Shown here in pieces: positions 16,477-24,784 of a DNA stretch of 64,000 nucleotides; within the stretch, counting starts at the first letter, position 1; every line of letters begins with the position of its first letter. The stretch spans positions 620,001 through 684,000 of the forward strand of contig NZ_DLHM01000007.1 of assembly GCF_002483205.1 (NCBI RefSeq). The letters are read 5' to 3'. A program made the translations under genes and the position numbers. Origin of the DNA: Flavihumibacter sp. UBA7668 (GTDB lineage Bacteria > Bacteroidota > Bacteroidia > Chitinophagales > Chitinophagaceae). The notes under the pieces are model-generated. The model searched no databases. It had not been told where the DNA came from and saw nothing but the letters and a program-made list of their open reading frames with translations.

Positions 16477-17616
16477 TTATTGCGTTTTGCACCATTCAAT
16501 CAGTTCTGGATATAACTCGCTAATTTTCTTGGTGGGATTATTTTTTCTTATTCTCAACAACGCATCATTTAATTCTTTCATTCGGGGGAATCCTCTATCC
16601 TTCATTAGTGCGTTTACCCCATTATAGGCAAACAATATGGATGACTCATCCGCTGCAAATTTTTCATTGCAGTAAAGATAAAATACCGCATAGGTCATGT
16701 ATTCATCAAATACTCTTTCAGGTGTTGGATAATATTCTGTTCCTTCTTTCGATGTATCAACCCACCTCGCCCTTTCACTGAAGGCAATATTTATTTCCTT
16801 CTGGTAAGCTTTGGTTGGTTTTGCCACATAGTTATGGTCGATCTCAGTGAACATAATACGCGTACTGAAAATTTCATTTTCTTTATCACTCATTTCTGCC
16901 GACCGGTCAATTGGTGGTAACACCATCATGATTTGCTTAAAGCCATTACTCTCATAGCTGGTTGTATAATTAAGTCCATTTATTAAAGGAGAACACATAA
17001 TGGTGTAGTTATTAACTCCGGATTCAAAATTTTTCTCCAGCCAGTTCCATTGTTCCTGAAGGTTGGCCAGTTCATTGTATTTTGCAATCAATCCTTTATA
17101 AAACGGTTTTTGACGTTTATAAAACTTTCTAAAACCTGTTTTTACTGCAAACGCTTCTATTTGGTTTTTATAAGTAGTAATTGGGTTAACCGATATTTTT
17201 GTGTGCGACGATACACTTTGAGCGGGAAACAGATAGTTTCTGTCCTTAACTAGTTTATTTCCTTTGAAATTATAACTCAGTGCATTCCCTGTTAGAAATA
17301 TATATTGAAGTGGATTTGATTTGATAAGAGAGTCAATAACAAGTATAATTTTTTCGCTTTTGTATTGTTTGAATGCAGCCAGAACATCCTGATAATACGG
17401 TCCCTTTTGTTCAACCATATCATCATTATCTAATCCGATTTCTGTTAGGGCAATCATTATATGGATTAGCTCCTTTACTTCATCTATCTCAATTCTGGCC
17501 ACTCCCTGATTCTTTGCCTTAAACTTTTTATCGAAATTCACCTTCTTAAATTCATCCTGGCCGAATAAATTTGAAATAGAAAAAACAAGGATCCATAAAA
17601 CAAATAGCCGTTTCAT
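16477..17616 (-). CDS. Secreted hypothetical protein
   Basis: This 379-residue protein has a signal peptide (MKRLFVLWILVFSISNLFGQ, cleaved after FGQ, a typical Bacteroidota site) and is therefore periplasmic or exported. The mature part is rich in Lys, Asn and Tyr with alternating helices, and a conserved-looking stretch is FDEYMTYAVFYLYCNEKF. I do not recognise a family. No lipobox, type IX tail or metal-binding HExxH is present. The stop codon lies 3 bases from that of the Fic gene, so the two are convergent. It has no clear operon partner. Confidence 0.65.
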   Translation of the reverse strand: MKRLFVLWILVFSISNLFGQDEFKKVNFDKKFKAKNQGVARIEIDEVKELIHIMIALTEIGLDNDDMVEQKGPYYQDVLAAFKQYKSEKIILVIDSLIKSNPLQYIFLTGNALSYNFKGNKLVKDRNYLFPAQSVSSHTKISVNPITTYKNQIEAFAVKTGFRKFYKRQKPFYKGLIAKYNELANLQEQWNWLEKNFESGVNNYTIMCSPLINGLNYTTSYESNGFKQIMMVLPPIDRSAEMSDKENEIFSTRIMFTEIDHNYVAKPTKAYQKEINIAFSERARWVDTSKEGTEYYPTPERVFDEYMTYAVFYLYCNEKFAADESSILFAYNGVNALMKDRGFPRMKELNDALLRIRKNNPTKKISELYPELIEWCKTQ

Positions 17617-17786
17617 ATTCTTTGTGTGTTTACGCTGTAAAAAAATTGCCGCGCAAAATTAAATAGAATAAATGAAGTTTGACTAACGGTTGTAGCATGC
17701 GCGCATTTTGAACCTTAATTTCCGTTTTTAACTTTTTTCTATCAACGATCTTGCAGTTTGTTTTCCATTGCTAAAACTGCCATAAC

Positions 17787-19022
17787 ATGAAAAGAAAATT
17801 GCTTGTCGCATGTACGATGTTCGTTAGTCTGATGATGTCAGCATTTGCCAGTCCCGGTAAGAATATCAAGGACTTTAATGTGTCTCCAAAAAACGATGGC
17901 AAAACAAATTCCCGAAATCTGCAAAAAGCAATTGACTGGGCCAGTAAATCCGGAGCAGCCCTCTGGGTGGAACCCTCCAGTGAACCCTATGCGCTTGCAA
18001 GTGGTTTGATTCTGAAGAATAATGTTTCCATTATAGGTGTACATGGACCGGTACCAAGAGCAACCGCTCATCCTGCCAAAAATGCACCGGTGGGCAGTGT
18101 GTTTAAAATTGAAGATGCAGCGCATCCATTATTCATTGTTGAATCTGCCACACAGATCAAAGGAATTCAGTTTTGGTATGCCCATCAGGAATTAAAAGAT
18201 CCTGCTAAGATCATCAAATATCCTCCTACCATTCAGGTAAGCAAAACCAGCAGAACAGAGGGCGTTACTTTATCAAACCTGACTTTTTATGGAGAATATG
18301 TTGCGATGGATTTCAACGCAACTGAAGAGTTTCCCTGCGAATTGATTTTGATTGAACAATGTTATGGTTACCCGTTAAGCGGAGAATTTATTCGCATTAA
18401 CTTTTGTTATGATATTCCCCGGTTCCTGCATTGCCATGTAAATCCGAGTATCATGCGGCAGATGAAACTTGGCTTTTCAAAAGCTATTGTAGATGCCGTT
18501 ATTGCCAATAAAACATTTGCATACAACATCAATAACACGGATAATGCGCAGCTGATTGATATCTTCACCTTTGCAACCTGGGGCGGCATCTATCTGGGAG
18601 ATGAAAGCTATGGTCAGTTGACCAATTTCAACCTGGATTGTGTTACTGTTGGTTTGCATAAAGCAGGAAATAACACGAAAAACAGAAACTGGCAAATAGC
18701 CCAGGGTTCCATTATTGCAAATGCCGGTACCTCTGTGGAAAATATTCATCCGATTATTATTGAGGGGCAGGGCCATACTTCCATTACCAATGTAGAAGCG
18801 TTTAGTGGCGATAATCCGGCCCTGACCAATTCCGGCGAATCCGTTGATTTCATGGAAGTGCGTGGAAAGGAGAAACTGACTATTTCCTTATTTGGTTGCC
18901 GGATGCGCAACTATGTTTCAAAGAATCCTTTCACCATAAATAATCCGGCAGCCATAATTCAGGCCGTAGCCTGTATTGATAAGGAGGAGCAGCTTTATAA
19001 TGTTATTATCAACCGGCAATAA
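17787..19022 (+). CDS. Secreted right-handed beta-helix protein
   Basis: This 411-residue protein has a signal peptide (MKRKLLVACTMFVSLMMSAFA) and a mature part that starts with the pectate-lyase-3 type entry: IKDFNVSPKNDGKTNSRNLQKAID. The rest is repeating short strands with Asn and aromatic ladders (GVTLSNLTFYGEY, GQLTNFNLDCVTVG, GHTSITNVEAF), as in parallel beta-helix enzymes and phage tailspike-like folds. The catalytic residues of a known polysaccharide lyase cannot be assigned. It is likely exported to bind or cut a glycan. No glycan-uptake genes lie next to it, which leaves the substrate open. Confidence 0.7.
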   Translation: MKRKLLVACTMFVSLMMSAFASPGKNIKDFNVSPKNDGKTNSRNLQKAIDWASKSGAALWVEPSSEPYALASGLILKNNVSIIGVHGPVPRATAHPAKNAPVGSVFKIEDAAHPLFIVESATQIKGIQFWYAHQELKDPAKIIKYPPTIQVSKTSRTEGVTLSNLTFYGEYVAMDFNATEEFPCELILIEQCYGYPLSGEFIRINFCYDIPRFLHCHVNPSIMRQMKLGFSKAIVDAVIANKTFAYNINNTDNAQLIDIFTFATWGGIYLGDESYGQLTNFNLDCVTVGLHKAGNNTKNRNWQIAQGSIIANAGTSVENIHPIIIEGQGHTSITNVEAFSGDNPALTNSGESVDFMEVRGKEKLTISLFGCRMRNYVSKNPFTINNPAAIIQAVACIDKEEQLYNVIINRQ

Positions 19023-19192
19023 GCTCTAAAACCGGATATTCCGGTTTAAAAGTGTACCAGTTCTTGAAACAACGGTAGATTTACTAAATTCATTTATACA
19101 CTATATCTCATACAGAGAGATCGATCAATTTTATATAACCCAATTGCCCGGTTTGTTCCCTTGGAAACAACAGCTGAAATCCTAATTGGCTC

Positions 19193-19414
19193 TTGAAAAT
19201 ATTACAACTGCCTTTCTGGAAAGACATTCTATCTGATTGTTTTAATTTTTTACATAAAATTGGTGAACAGCAGTTAAGTCCTCATCTCTTTGAATCCTTA
19301 CAGCAGACTACTATCGAACTTTTTAATACCCGATCCGAAGAGGATAGGTACTATGATATTAAATGGAAGGATGTAATTTCTAAATTTGATTATGATAGTA
19401 GAAATCGCACCTGA
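19193..19414 (+). CDS. Hypothetical protein, short, TTG start
   Basis: This 73-residue frame opens with TTG and overlaps the next gene by 23 bases. It is rich in helical residues (FLHKIGEQQLSPHLFESLQQ) and shows no known motif. It may be a real small gene coupled to the one downstream, or the N-terminal piece of a broken gene whose remainder is the next frame. Confidence 0.35.
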   Translation: MKILQLPFWKDILSDCFNFLHKIGEQQLSPHLFESLQQTTIELFNTRSEEDRYYDIKWKDVISKFDYDSRNRT

Positions 19415-19937
19415 AAAACTGCACTCATTTGGTTTACATGCTAATACCATTGTAGATTTCAATAAATGGCTAATTACTGGCTCCGGTACCGACAGAGAAA
19501 GCCTTGGAACAATAGTTACAGAGCTTTTATATGAACTCCTTGAACAATGGTCTGTCAATAACAAAACGATGGATCAATGGACACATGCTGAATGGAAAGA
19601 TTTCGGGAATATTATTTTTATTCATGCATATAATGAACCTGTTGAAGTCATGCTTCATATTGGCATGAACGGGGAAGGAATTTACTTACAAATGAATACC
19701 AGGTTTCAAGAAACGGTTTTTTATGAGCTGTCTGATAAAGTAAAATCCGTTCAATTACAATTATCAACCCTTGGTGAGTTTGAGTCTGGTGATGATAATG
19801 ATGATTTTCTACTATTGTGGTCATATGAAAAATATTCAATTATTGATATCCTAACCAACGGTACTATTGCATTTTCATTAATGTATCAGTTGTGCCTGGA
19901 ACTAAATCAAGCTGATAAGTTGTTATTTGGTAAGTAG
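19392..19937 (+). CDS. Hypothetical acidic protein
   Basis: This soluble acidic protein of about 181 residues starts at ATG 19392; a TTG two codons earlier is possible. It has a mixed alpha/beta pattern with strands (VEVMLHIGMNGEGIYLQM) and an acidic turn (GEFESGDDNDDFLLLWSYEKY). The general style resembles immunity proteins of contact or polymorphic toxin systems, but no family is recognised and no toxin gene is adjacent. It follows the small frame at 19193 in a likely two-gene unit. Confidence 0.5.
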   Translation: MIVEIAPEKLHSFGLHANTIVDFNKWLITGSGTDRESLGTIVTELLYELLEQWSVNNKTMDQWTHAEWKDFGNIIFIHAYNEPVEVMLHIGMNGEGIYLQMNTRFQETVFYELSDKVKSVQLQLSTLGEFESGDDNDDFLLLWSYEKYSIIDILTNGTIAFSLMYQLCLELNQADKLLFGK

Positions 19938-20269
19938 ATTTAATGCTAAGTACTTCCATCGGCGGCTTCCGCCAGCCGGGTTAACATTCTGGAGCGCACC
20001 AAAGGTTGCCCTTTCGGTCATATCAAAACAGCAAGCTTTTTCAAACCTTTCTAATTTGATGCAGTAAAGTAGTTTGATATCGTTTGGGGCAGCTATGGTG
20101 GTTGTAAAGATTATTGTAACCAGTGTAAATAAGAAAAAACGGCTGATTGGGACGAATAAGTCAGTTACACAATTGGTTAAAGTTACAAATATGAGTTACA
20201 AGTCTTAATTAAAATGACTGTTTTGTCAACCTAAACATATAATTTTGCAGTTCAAAAAGGATTTACACA
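19938..20269. other. 332-base region before XRE-ImmA/IrrE gene
   Basis: No gene was found. A small hairpin GGCGG-CTT-CCGCC lies near 19962-19974. The 3' end holds the downstream promoter element. The rest is A/T-rich without repeats I could see. Confidence 0.4.
20240..20247 (+). promoter_or_regulatory. TAnnTTTG promoter element
   Basis: TAATTTTG (followed by C) fits the -7 box of Bacteroidota promoters and lies 22 bases before the ATG at 20270. The matching upstream TTG is not at the ideal distance, so the promoter may be weak or activated. Confidence 0.5.
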
Positions 20270-21334
20270 ATGGAAACTAAAGCACTATTTGCGGAAAGAT
20301 TTAAGTCAGCCCGTCTGATGAATGGTTTCTCATTGCAAGATTTGGCTGATGCATTAGGCGGTACTCTATCTCGCCAGGCATTGCATCGTTATGAAAAAGG
20401 AGACGTTATTCCGGATGCAGAAAAAATCAATTTGCTTAGCAAAGCGCTACATATTAGTCCTGATTATTTCTTTAGAACTACTAAAGTTGAACTCAGCGAT
20501 ATTGAGTATAGAAAATTAAGCAGAATGCCACAAAAGGAAGTGGCAATCATTAATGAAACCACCAAAGAATACCTTTCCCGCTATTTAGAATTAGAAGAAA
20601 TTATTGGGCTTCCTCATAGTTTTGATAATCCTTTAAAAGATTTCGGGGAAATTAGTACTTATGAGCAGGTAAATAAAGCGGCTCAACAATTAAGACATAA
20701 CTGGTCTTTAGGTACCGGCCCGATATTTAACATCGTTGAACTTTTAGAAGATAAGAATATAAAAGTTGTAAAGCTGAATGTGAAAGAAGATTTTGATGGT
20801 TTGCAAAGCTATGTTAATGGTACTATTCCTGTTTTAGCATATAATGAAAGAAAAGCCAATAAACCGGATAGAGTACGGTTCACCCTGCTGCACGAATTAG
20901 CTCATTTGCTATTGGTATTTGCAGCTATTACTGAAAAAGAAAAGGAAACTTTATGTCACCAGTTTGCCGGGGCAATGCTACTTCCTGAAGAAACTATTAA
21001 AGCCGAGTTAGGCAATCATCGCACTAAGCTATCTACTTTAGAATTGGGTAATATTAAAAAACAATATGGCATTTCAATGCAGGCCATTGTAATGCGGGCA
21101 AAAGTTTGTGGTATTATCAATGAGAATTACACCAAACAATTCTTCTTTTTAATAAGACAACAAAACTGGAAAGTAGATGAACCTGTAGAATACCATGGAA
21201 TTGAGGAAAGCAATCGCTTTGAACAACTATTATTCAGAGCGTTGATTGAAGACCAAATTTCAATGTCCAAAGCAGCTTCATTAACTAATCGGTCTTTGGC
21301 TGAATTTAAAAAACAATATCAGCCAATGTTTTAA
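20270..21334 (+). CDS. XRE-family HTH and ImmA/IrrE metallopeptidase
   Basis: This 354-residue protein has an N-terminal XRE helix-turn-helix (residues 8-62; LADALGGTLSRQALHRYEKG) and an ImmA/IrrE (COG2856) zinc peptidase domain. Its HExxH motif HELAH is at 208-212, followed by CHQFAGAMLLPEE, the usual downstream block. Related proteins cut repressors after a signal or act as antitoxins. The gene directly downstream encodes a PIN-like protein, and the 35-base gap suggests one operon. This pairing is known for other Bacteroidota loci, so a toxin-antitoxin or stress switch is likely. A C-terminal helical extension (about residues 300-354) may contact the partner. Confidence 0.85.
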   Translation: METKALFAERFKSARLMNGFSLQDLADALGGTLSRQALHRYEKGDVIPDAEKINLLSKALHISPDYFFRTTKVELSDIEYRKLSRMPQKEVAIINETTKEYLSRYLELEEIIGLPHSFDNPLKDFGEISTYEQVNKAAQQLRHNWSLGTGPIFNIVELLEDKNIKVVKLNVKEDFDGLQSYVNGTIPVLAYNERKANKPDRVRFTLLHELAHLLLVFAAITEKEKETLCHQFAGAMLLPEETIKAELGNHRTKLSTLELGNIKKQYGISMQAIVMRAKVCGIINENYTKQFFFLIRQQNWKVDEPVEYHGIEESNRFEQLLFRALIEDQISMSKAASLTNRSLAEFKKQYQPMF

Positions 21335-21369
21335 AATTTATACCCAAATGCCAACCAGCTGACCGAGGA

Positions 21370-21891
21370 ATGAAACTGATAATAGCTGTTACAGACGCTT
21401 GCATTTTTATAGACCTGTATGATCTGGGTCTTGTCAATTCGTTTTTCCAACTTGATCTGGAAATTCATACTACCATTTCAGTTTATTTCGAATTATATGC
21501 TGAACAGCAACAAATTTTAAAAGCCTATCAAACTGTTGATAGGCTTACAGTTCATAATCTACAAGAAGAAGATTTTCTTCAAATTCAATCAGAATCGTAT
21601 CCTAAATCTTTATCTGAAACAGATAAATCCGTTTTACATGTTGCGAATAAATTAAATGCCTGTGTTTTGAGCAGTGATAAAACAGTTCGTAATTGTGCTA
21701 AAAATAAAGACATTGAATTCCATGGTATGATTTGGATATTTGATAAACTCGTTGAAGCAGCTATTCTCACAAAGAAACAAGCCGCTCAAAAACTTGAAGA
21801 ATTAGTGGCAACTAATTTTATTTTTCAAAATAATAAGACTTTAGTTGCAGAGATTGAAAAAAGGCTAAAGATCTGGAAACAGAATAGCTGA
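21370..21891 (+). CDS. PIN-like nuclease domain protein
   Basis: This 173-residue protein shows the PIN fold pattern. The first strand is IIAVTDACIFIDLYDLG with an Asp, a Glu follows in SVYFELYAE, a central Asp lies in SETDKSVLHVA, and a final Asp in ACVLSSDKTVRNCAK. These four acidic residues would bind Mg2+ for RNA cleavage. It follows the XRE-ImmA/IrrE gene by 35 bases, so it is the likely toxin or effector of the pair. Its target cannot be read from sequence. Its C-terminal helix (EKRLKIWKQ) is longer than in VapC toxins. Confidence 0.7.
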   Translation: MKLIIAVTDACIFIDLYDLGLVNSFFQLDLEIHTTISVYFELYAEQQQILKAYQTVDRLTVHNLQEEDFLQIQSESYPKSLSETDKSVLHVANKLNACVLSSDKTVRNCAKNKDIEFHGMIWIFDKLVEAAILTKKQAAQKLEELVATNFIFQNNKTLVAEIEKRLKIWKQNS

Positions 21892-21939
21892 TTTCTACTT
21901 TTTTTGCCAGTTTTCTGTTTGGTTTATAAATTATGCTCC

Positions 21940-22284
21940 CTAATTGTTAACAACCGGTCTTGCCGGTATCTTTAGTATCTTATCTTTCTCCCCTTTGTTT
22001 GTTATGTAATCGCCGATCAGGGTGGAATAGACTTTTCCCTGTTCAATTTGAAGTGCAATGGCGACTGCCAGTTTCCATTCCGGGTTATTTATTATTGTTT
22101 TAGCATAATGGGCGGCATCCGCCATGAGCTCATTTGCTGCCAGTTTTTTGGCACTGGGCTTCTTTTTGCTTTTAGCCGGTAAGGCCGCCATCACCGTTTT
22201 GTCTTCGTATTGCTTGATTACTACGTTACCCAATTTGCCGGAGAAACCCGAAAGGGGATTGGTTGGTTTTTTATTGTAGGCCAT
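21940..22284 (-). CDS. Hypothetical basic protein
   Basis: This 114-residue protein is Lys-rich with a glycine-rich N-terminus (NPLSGFSGKLGNVVIKQYEDKTVMAALP) and a helical middle (AANELMADAAHYAKTIIN). The N-terminal pattern is reminiscent of small conserved Bacteroidota proteins of unknown role. It has no signal peptide or membrane segment. It is preceded by the 144-base repeat array at 22322-22465, which separates it from the LysR gene. Confidence 0.6.
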   Translation of the reverse strand: MAYNKKPTNPLSGFSGKLGNVVIKQYEDKTVMAALPAKSKKKPSAKKLAANELMADAAHYAKTIINNPEWKLAVAIALQIEQGKVYSTLIGDYITNKGEKDKILKIPARPVVNN

Positions 22285-22321
22285 AGATAAGGTTTTGTAC
22301 GCTTAAGATACACTATTCTCT

Positions 22322-22465
22322 GTACTAAGTCGGCTCCATCTACCGTTTATTTACCGTCCACCAACCGTTCATCTACCGTTCATGAACCGTTTTATAACGG
22401 TAGATGAACGGTAGATAAACGGTTAAAGAACGGTTGGTGAACGGTTGGTGGAGCCGACTTAGTAC
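22322..22465. repeat. Symmetric array of 11-base repeats with 15-base inverted ends
   Basis: The array is exactly symmetric in layout. A 15-base end (GTACTAAGTCGGCTC, 22322-22336) is followed by five 11-base units, a 4-base centre (TTAT, 22392-22395), five 11-base units on the other strand, and the complementary 15-base end (22451-22465). Right-arm units share AACGGT(A/T) with a varied tail, such as AACGGTAGATG and AACGGTTGGTG. Left-arm units are the same type inverted, such as CATCTACCGTT. The unit tails differ between mirrored positions, so the arms do not pair perfectly. It lies between the LysR stop codon and the next gene start. It could be a mobile repeat, a protein-binding array or a folded RNA end. 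Confidence 0.9.
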
Positions 22466-22483
22466 AAGGATACTACCAGCTTA

Positions 22484-23335
22484 CTAGGGCTTTAAGCGTT
22501 CCACCACAAACTTCTCCAGTGAGTTTACAGCCAGGTTTTTACTGTGGTGTTTGAGGAGCGAAATATGCGTATCGGCCAGTTTGGGTAACAATTTTTTGGT
22601 TCGAATAATCTGCAGGTCTTCCGGTATCATATTGCGGGGCAAAACGGTAATACCCATGCCTGCCTTTACCGCTGCTACCGTTCCTGCATAACTATGGCTG
22701 GAAAACACAATGCGCCATTGGCGGTTTAATTTCTCCAGCGACTGAATTGCCCTGGCCCGGTATACACAGGGTTGTGGTGATAAGACCAGGGGCACCGGAC
22801 TGTCTTCCTCCAGATTCAGCAGATTCCTGTTCCCCACCCATTCCAATACCTCCGACCATACATCCATACCATTGGGGAAATCCTCCGGTTTATTCATTTT
22901 CACCAATACCAAATCAAACTGCTTTTTCTTAAAGCGCGCAAAAAGATTCAGGGTGAGATCACATTCCACCTTCAGCAATATGCGCGGATGCAGCGAGGCA
23001 TACTCCGACAATACATCCGATAAAAAAACACTGGCAAAATCTTCCGGTAAACCAAATCGCACCTCCCCCTGCAATTCAGGATGCTTGAACCGATCCATCG
23101 CATCCCGGTTTAACTGCACAATTCTCTTTGCATACGACAATAAAATTTCACCTTCCGCTGTAAGCGAAAGATGCCTGGATCGCAGGAACAATGCTTTTCC
23201 CACCTGATTTTCCAGCTTGGTTATCTGCTGACTGACCGCCGACTGTGTGCGCGAAACTTTTTCCGCAGCACGTGTAAAACTTCCTGTTTCGGCTACGGCT
23301 ATAAAACATTCCAGTGTAAGGGAATCAAAACTCAT
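22484..23335 (-). CDS. LysR-type regulator divergent from dabBA
   Basis: This 283-residue regulator has the typical N-terminal winged helix (LECFIAVAETGSFTRAAEKV and RTQSAVSQQITKLE, residues 8-45) and a periplasmic-binding-protein-like effector domain. It diverges from dabB with 96 bases between the start codons. LysR genes next to dabBA or RuBisCO operons often control carbon uptake or fixation (CbbR type), so this one probably senses a metabolite linked to CO2 or bicarbonate demand. A candidate operator, ATTAGAA-N10-TTCTAAT, lies in the shared leader. The effector is not known. Confidence 0.88.
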   Translation of the reverse strand: MSFDSLTLECFIAVAETGSFTRAAEKVSRTQSAVSQQITKLENQVGKALFLRSRHLSLTAEGEILLSYAKRIVQLNRDAMDRFKHPELQGEVRFGLPEDFASVFLSDVLSEYASLHPRILLKVECDLTLNLFARFKKKQFDLVLVKMNKPEDFPNGMDVWSEVLEWVGNRNLLNLEEDSPVPLVLSPQPCVYRARAIQSLEKLNRQWRIVFSSHSYAGTVAAVKAGMGITVLPRNMIPEDLQIIRTKKLLPKLADTHISLLKHHSKNLAVNSLEKFVVERLKP

Positions 23336-23358
23336 TATTAGATTTTCTTATTTTAAGT

Positions 23359-23382
23359 ATTAGAATTAAGCGTTTTTCTAAT
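23359..23382. promoter_or_regulatory. Candidate LysR operator (T-N11-A type)
   Basis: ATTAGAA (23359-23365) and TTCTAAT (23376-23382) form a perfect inverted repeat with 10 bases between. It lies just upstream of the -7 element of dabB, where an activating LysR protein would bind. Confidence 0.6.
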
Positions 23383-23396
23383 AAACAAACCTAGGA

Positions 23397-23404
23397 TATT
23401 TTTG
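23397..23404 (+). promoter_or_regulatory. dabB promoter -7 element
   Basis: TATTTTTG, followed by C, matches the Bacteroidota -7 box. No TTG lies at the expected -33 site; the LysR operator lies there instead, which suggests activator-dependent initiation. It also rules out the TTG at 23402 as the dabB start. Confidence 0.6.
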
Positions 23405-23431
23405 CCCCCGTTGCAAAACAAACTCAACCAA

Positions 23432-24775
23432 ATGAATCAATTCCTAAACGCGCTCAGCACCTGTTTTCATTTTGACACACTTGCCTTTGTAATAATGGCA
23501 CTGGTTGCACTGGTAGCCCTCACCATTGGTTCCTTTTCACTTCGTTACCTCCGGGGCGATCGGCAACAGGCGGCCTTCTATTTAAATCTGACTGCACTCG
23601 TCCCAACCATCTTTCTGATGGTGGGTGCGGATCATCTCCTTCTGCTACTGGCCACCTGGGCCATCAGCAATGGTTTACTTACCCGGCTCATGCTGCACAA
23701 AACAGAATGGGAAGCAGCAAGGCAATCCGCCCTGCTTGCGCGCAGAAATTTTATCCTGGGTATTGCTTTCCTCGCTGCCGCATTCCTCCTGTTTTATCAG
23801 CTCACCGGAGAAACTTCTCTGCAGGCGATCCTTGCAACATCAATGGATCCTTATTGGAAAATAACCGGTTGTTTACTGGTGCTTTTAGCTGCTATGACGC
23901 AATCTGCACTATGGCCCTTCCATCGCTGGTTAACCAGCTCGCTGAATTCGCCTACACCTGTTTCCGCACTCATGCACGCCGGATTGGTTAACGGTGGTGG
24001 TTTCCTGCTGGCAAGATTTGCTCCCCTCTATCTGAAAGAGCCGGTCCTATTAAACATCCTATTTGTGGCGGGAATGATAACCGCCTTAACCGGCACCCTG
24101 TGGAAACTGATGCAAACGGATATCAAGCGCATGCTGGCCAGCAGTACCATGGCACAAATGGGTTTCATGATTGTGCAATGCGGCCTCGGACTTTTCCCTG
24201 CAGCTATTGCCCACCTCTGCTGGCATGGCCTGTTTAAGGCAAATTTATTCCTGGCTTCCGGCGCTGCTGCCAAAGAAAAACGACTTGACCTGGATTATCC
24301 ACCTGCTGTAAAAGACCTGCTCATCGCCCTTTTTTGCGGAGCAATAGCTGCCTGCATGTTTTCCCTCAGCAGCAATAAACAGCCGGGCGTATTCGATACC
24401 GAATTGTTTCTCCAATTTCTTGCACTCATCGCAGGTGCCCAGTTTACCCTGCCCATTATTCGGAGGAATGCCAAAACAGGATGGATCACCGGTATATTTG
24501 CTGCCCTGTTAATGGGTTCTTTTTACGGAGGCAGCATCTACCTGATTGAACAGGCCCTTGTTCCAGTAGGAATTTCAATGCCGCAGGAACTGAATCTGCT
24601 GCACTTTTTGGGCGCCGCCTGCCTCTTGATTTCCTGGCTTGCGCTCTTGTTTATACGGCCGGTTAAGAACCAGTCCTATCCGGATTGGTTGCTGAAAATC
24701 TATGTTCGACTCCTGAACGCCAGTCAACCGCATCCAAAAACGATTACCACCCATCGCAATAGTTATCAATTTTAA
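23432..24775 (+). CDS. dabB: DabB, membrane subunit of inorganic carbon transporter
   Basis: This protein of about 447 residues belongs to the proton-translocating NuoL/MrpA-type family, with about 13 hydrophobic segments. The conserved Lys-bearing helices are visible (TQSALWPFHRWLTSSLNSPTPVSALMHAG and LMQTDIKRMLASSTMAQMG), as in Nuo antiporter subunits. Together with DabA it makes the DAB complex, which takes up CO2 and hydrates it to bicarbonate in one direction with energy from the ion gradient. It is shorter than NuoL, as known for DabB. The ATG at 23432 lies 28 bases after the -7 box. dabA follows 9 bases later. Confidence 0.88.
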   Translation: MNQFLNALSTCFHFDTLAFVIMALVALVALTIGSFSLRYLRGDRQQAAFYLNLTALVPTIFLMVGADHLLLLLATWAISNGLLTRLMLHKTEWEAARQSALLARRNFILGIAFLAAAFLLFYQLTGETSLQAILATSMDPYWKITGCLLVLLAAMTQSALWPFHRWLTSSLNSPTPVSALMHAGLVNGGGFLLARFAPLYLKEPVLLNILFVAGMITALTGTLWKLMQTDIKRMLASSTMAQMGFMIVQCGLGLFPAAIAHLCWHGLFKANLFLASGAAAKEKRLDLDYPPAVKDLLIALFCGAIAACMFSLSSNKQPGVFDTELFLQFLALIAGAQFTLPIIRRNAKTGWITGIFAALLMGSFYGGSIYLIEQALVPVGISMPQELNLLHFLGAACLLISWLALLFIRPVKNQSYPDWLLKIYVRLLNASQPHPKTITTHRNSYQF

Positions 24776-24784
24776 ATCGGACAA

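Noticed and set aside
19962..19974. GGCGG-CTT-CCGCC as a terminator
   Set aside because: The stem is only five pairs and no T run follows on either strand.
22322..22465. CRISPR array
   Set aside because: The units are 11 bases, abut each other with no spacers and are arranged in two opposed groups; no cas gene is near.
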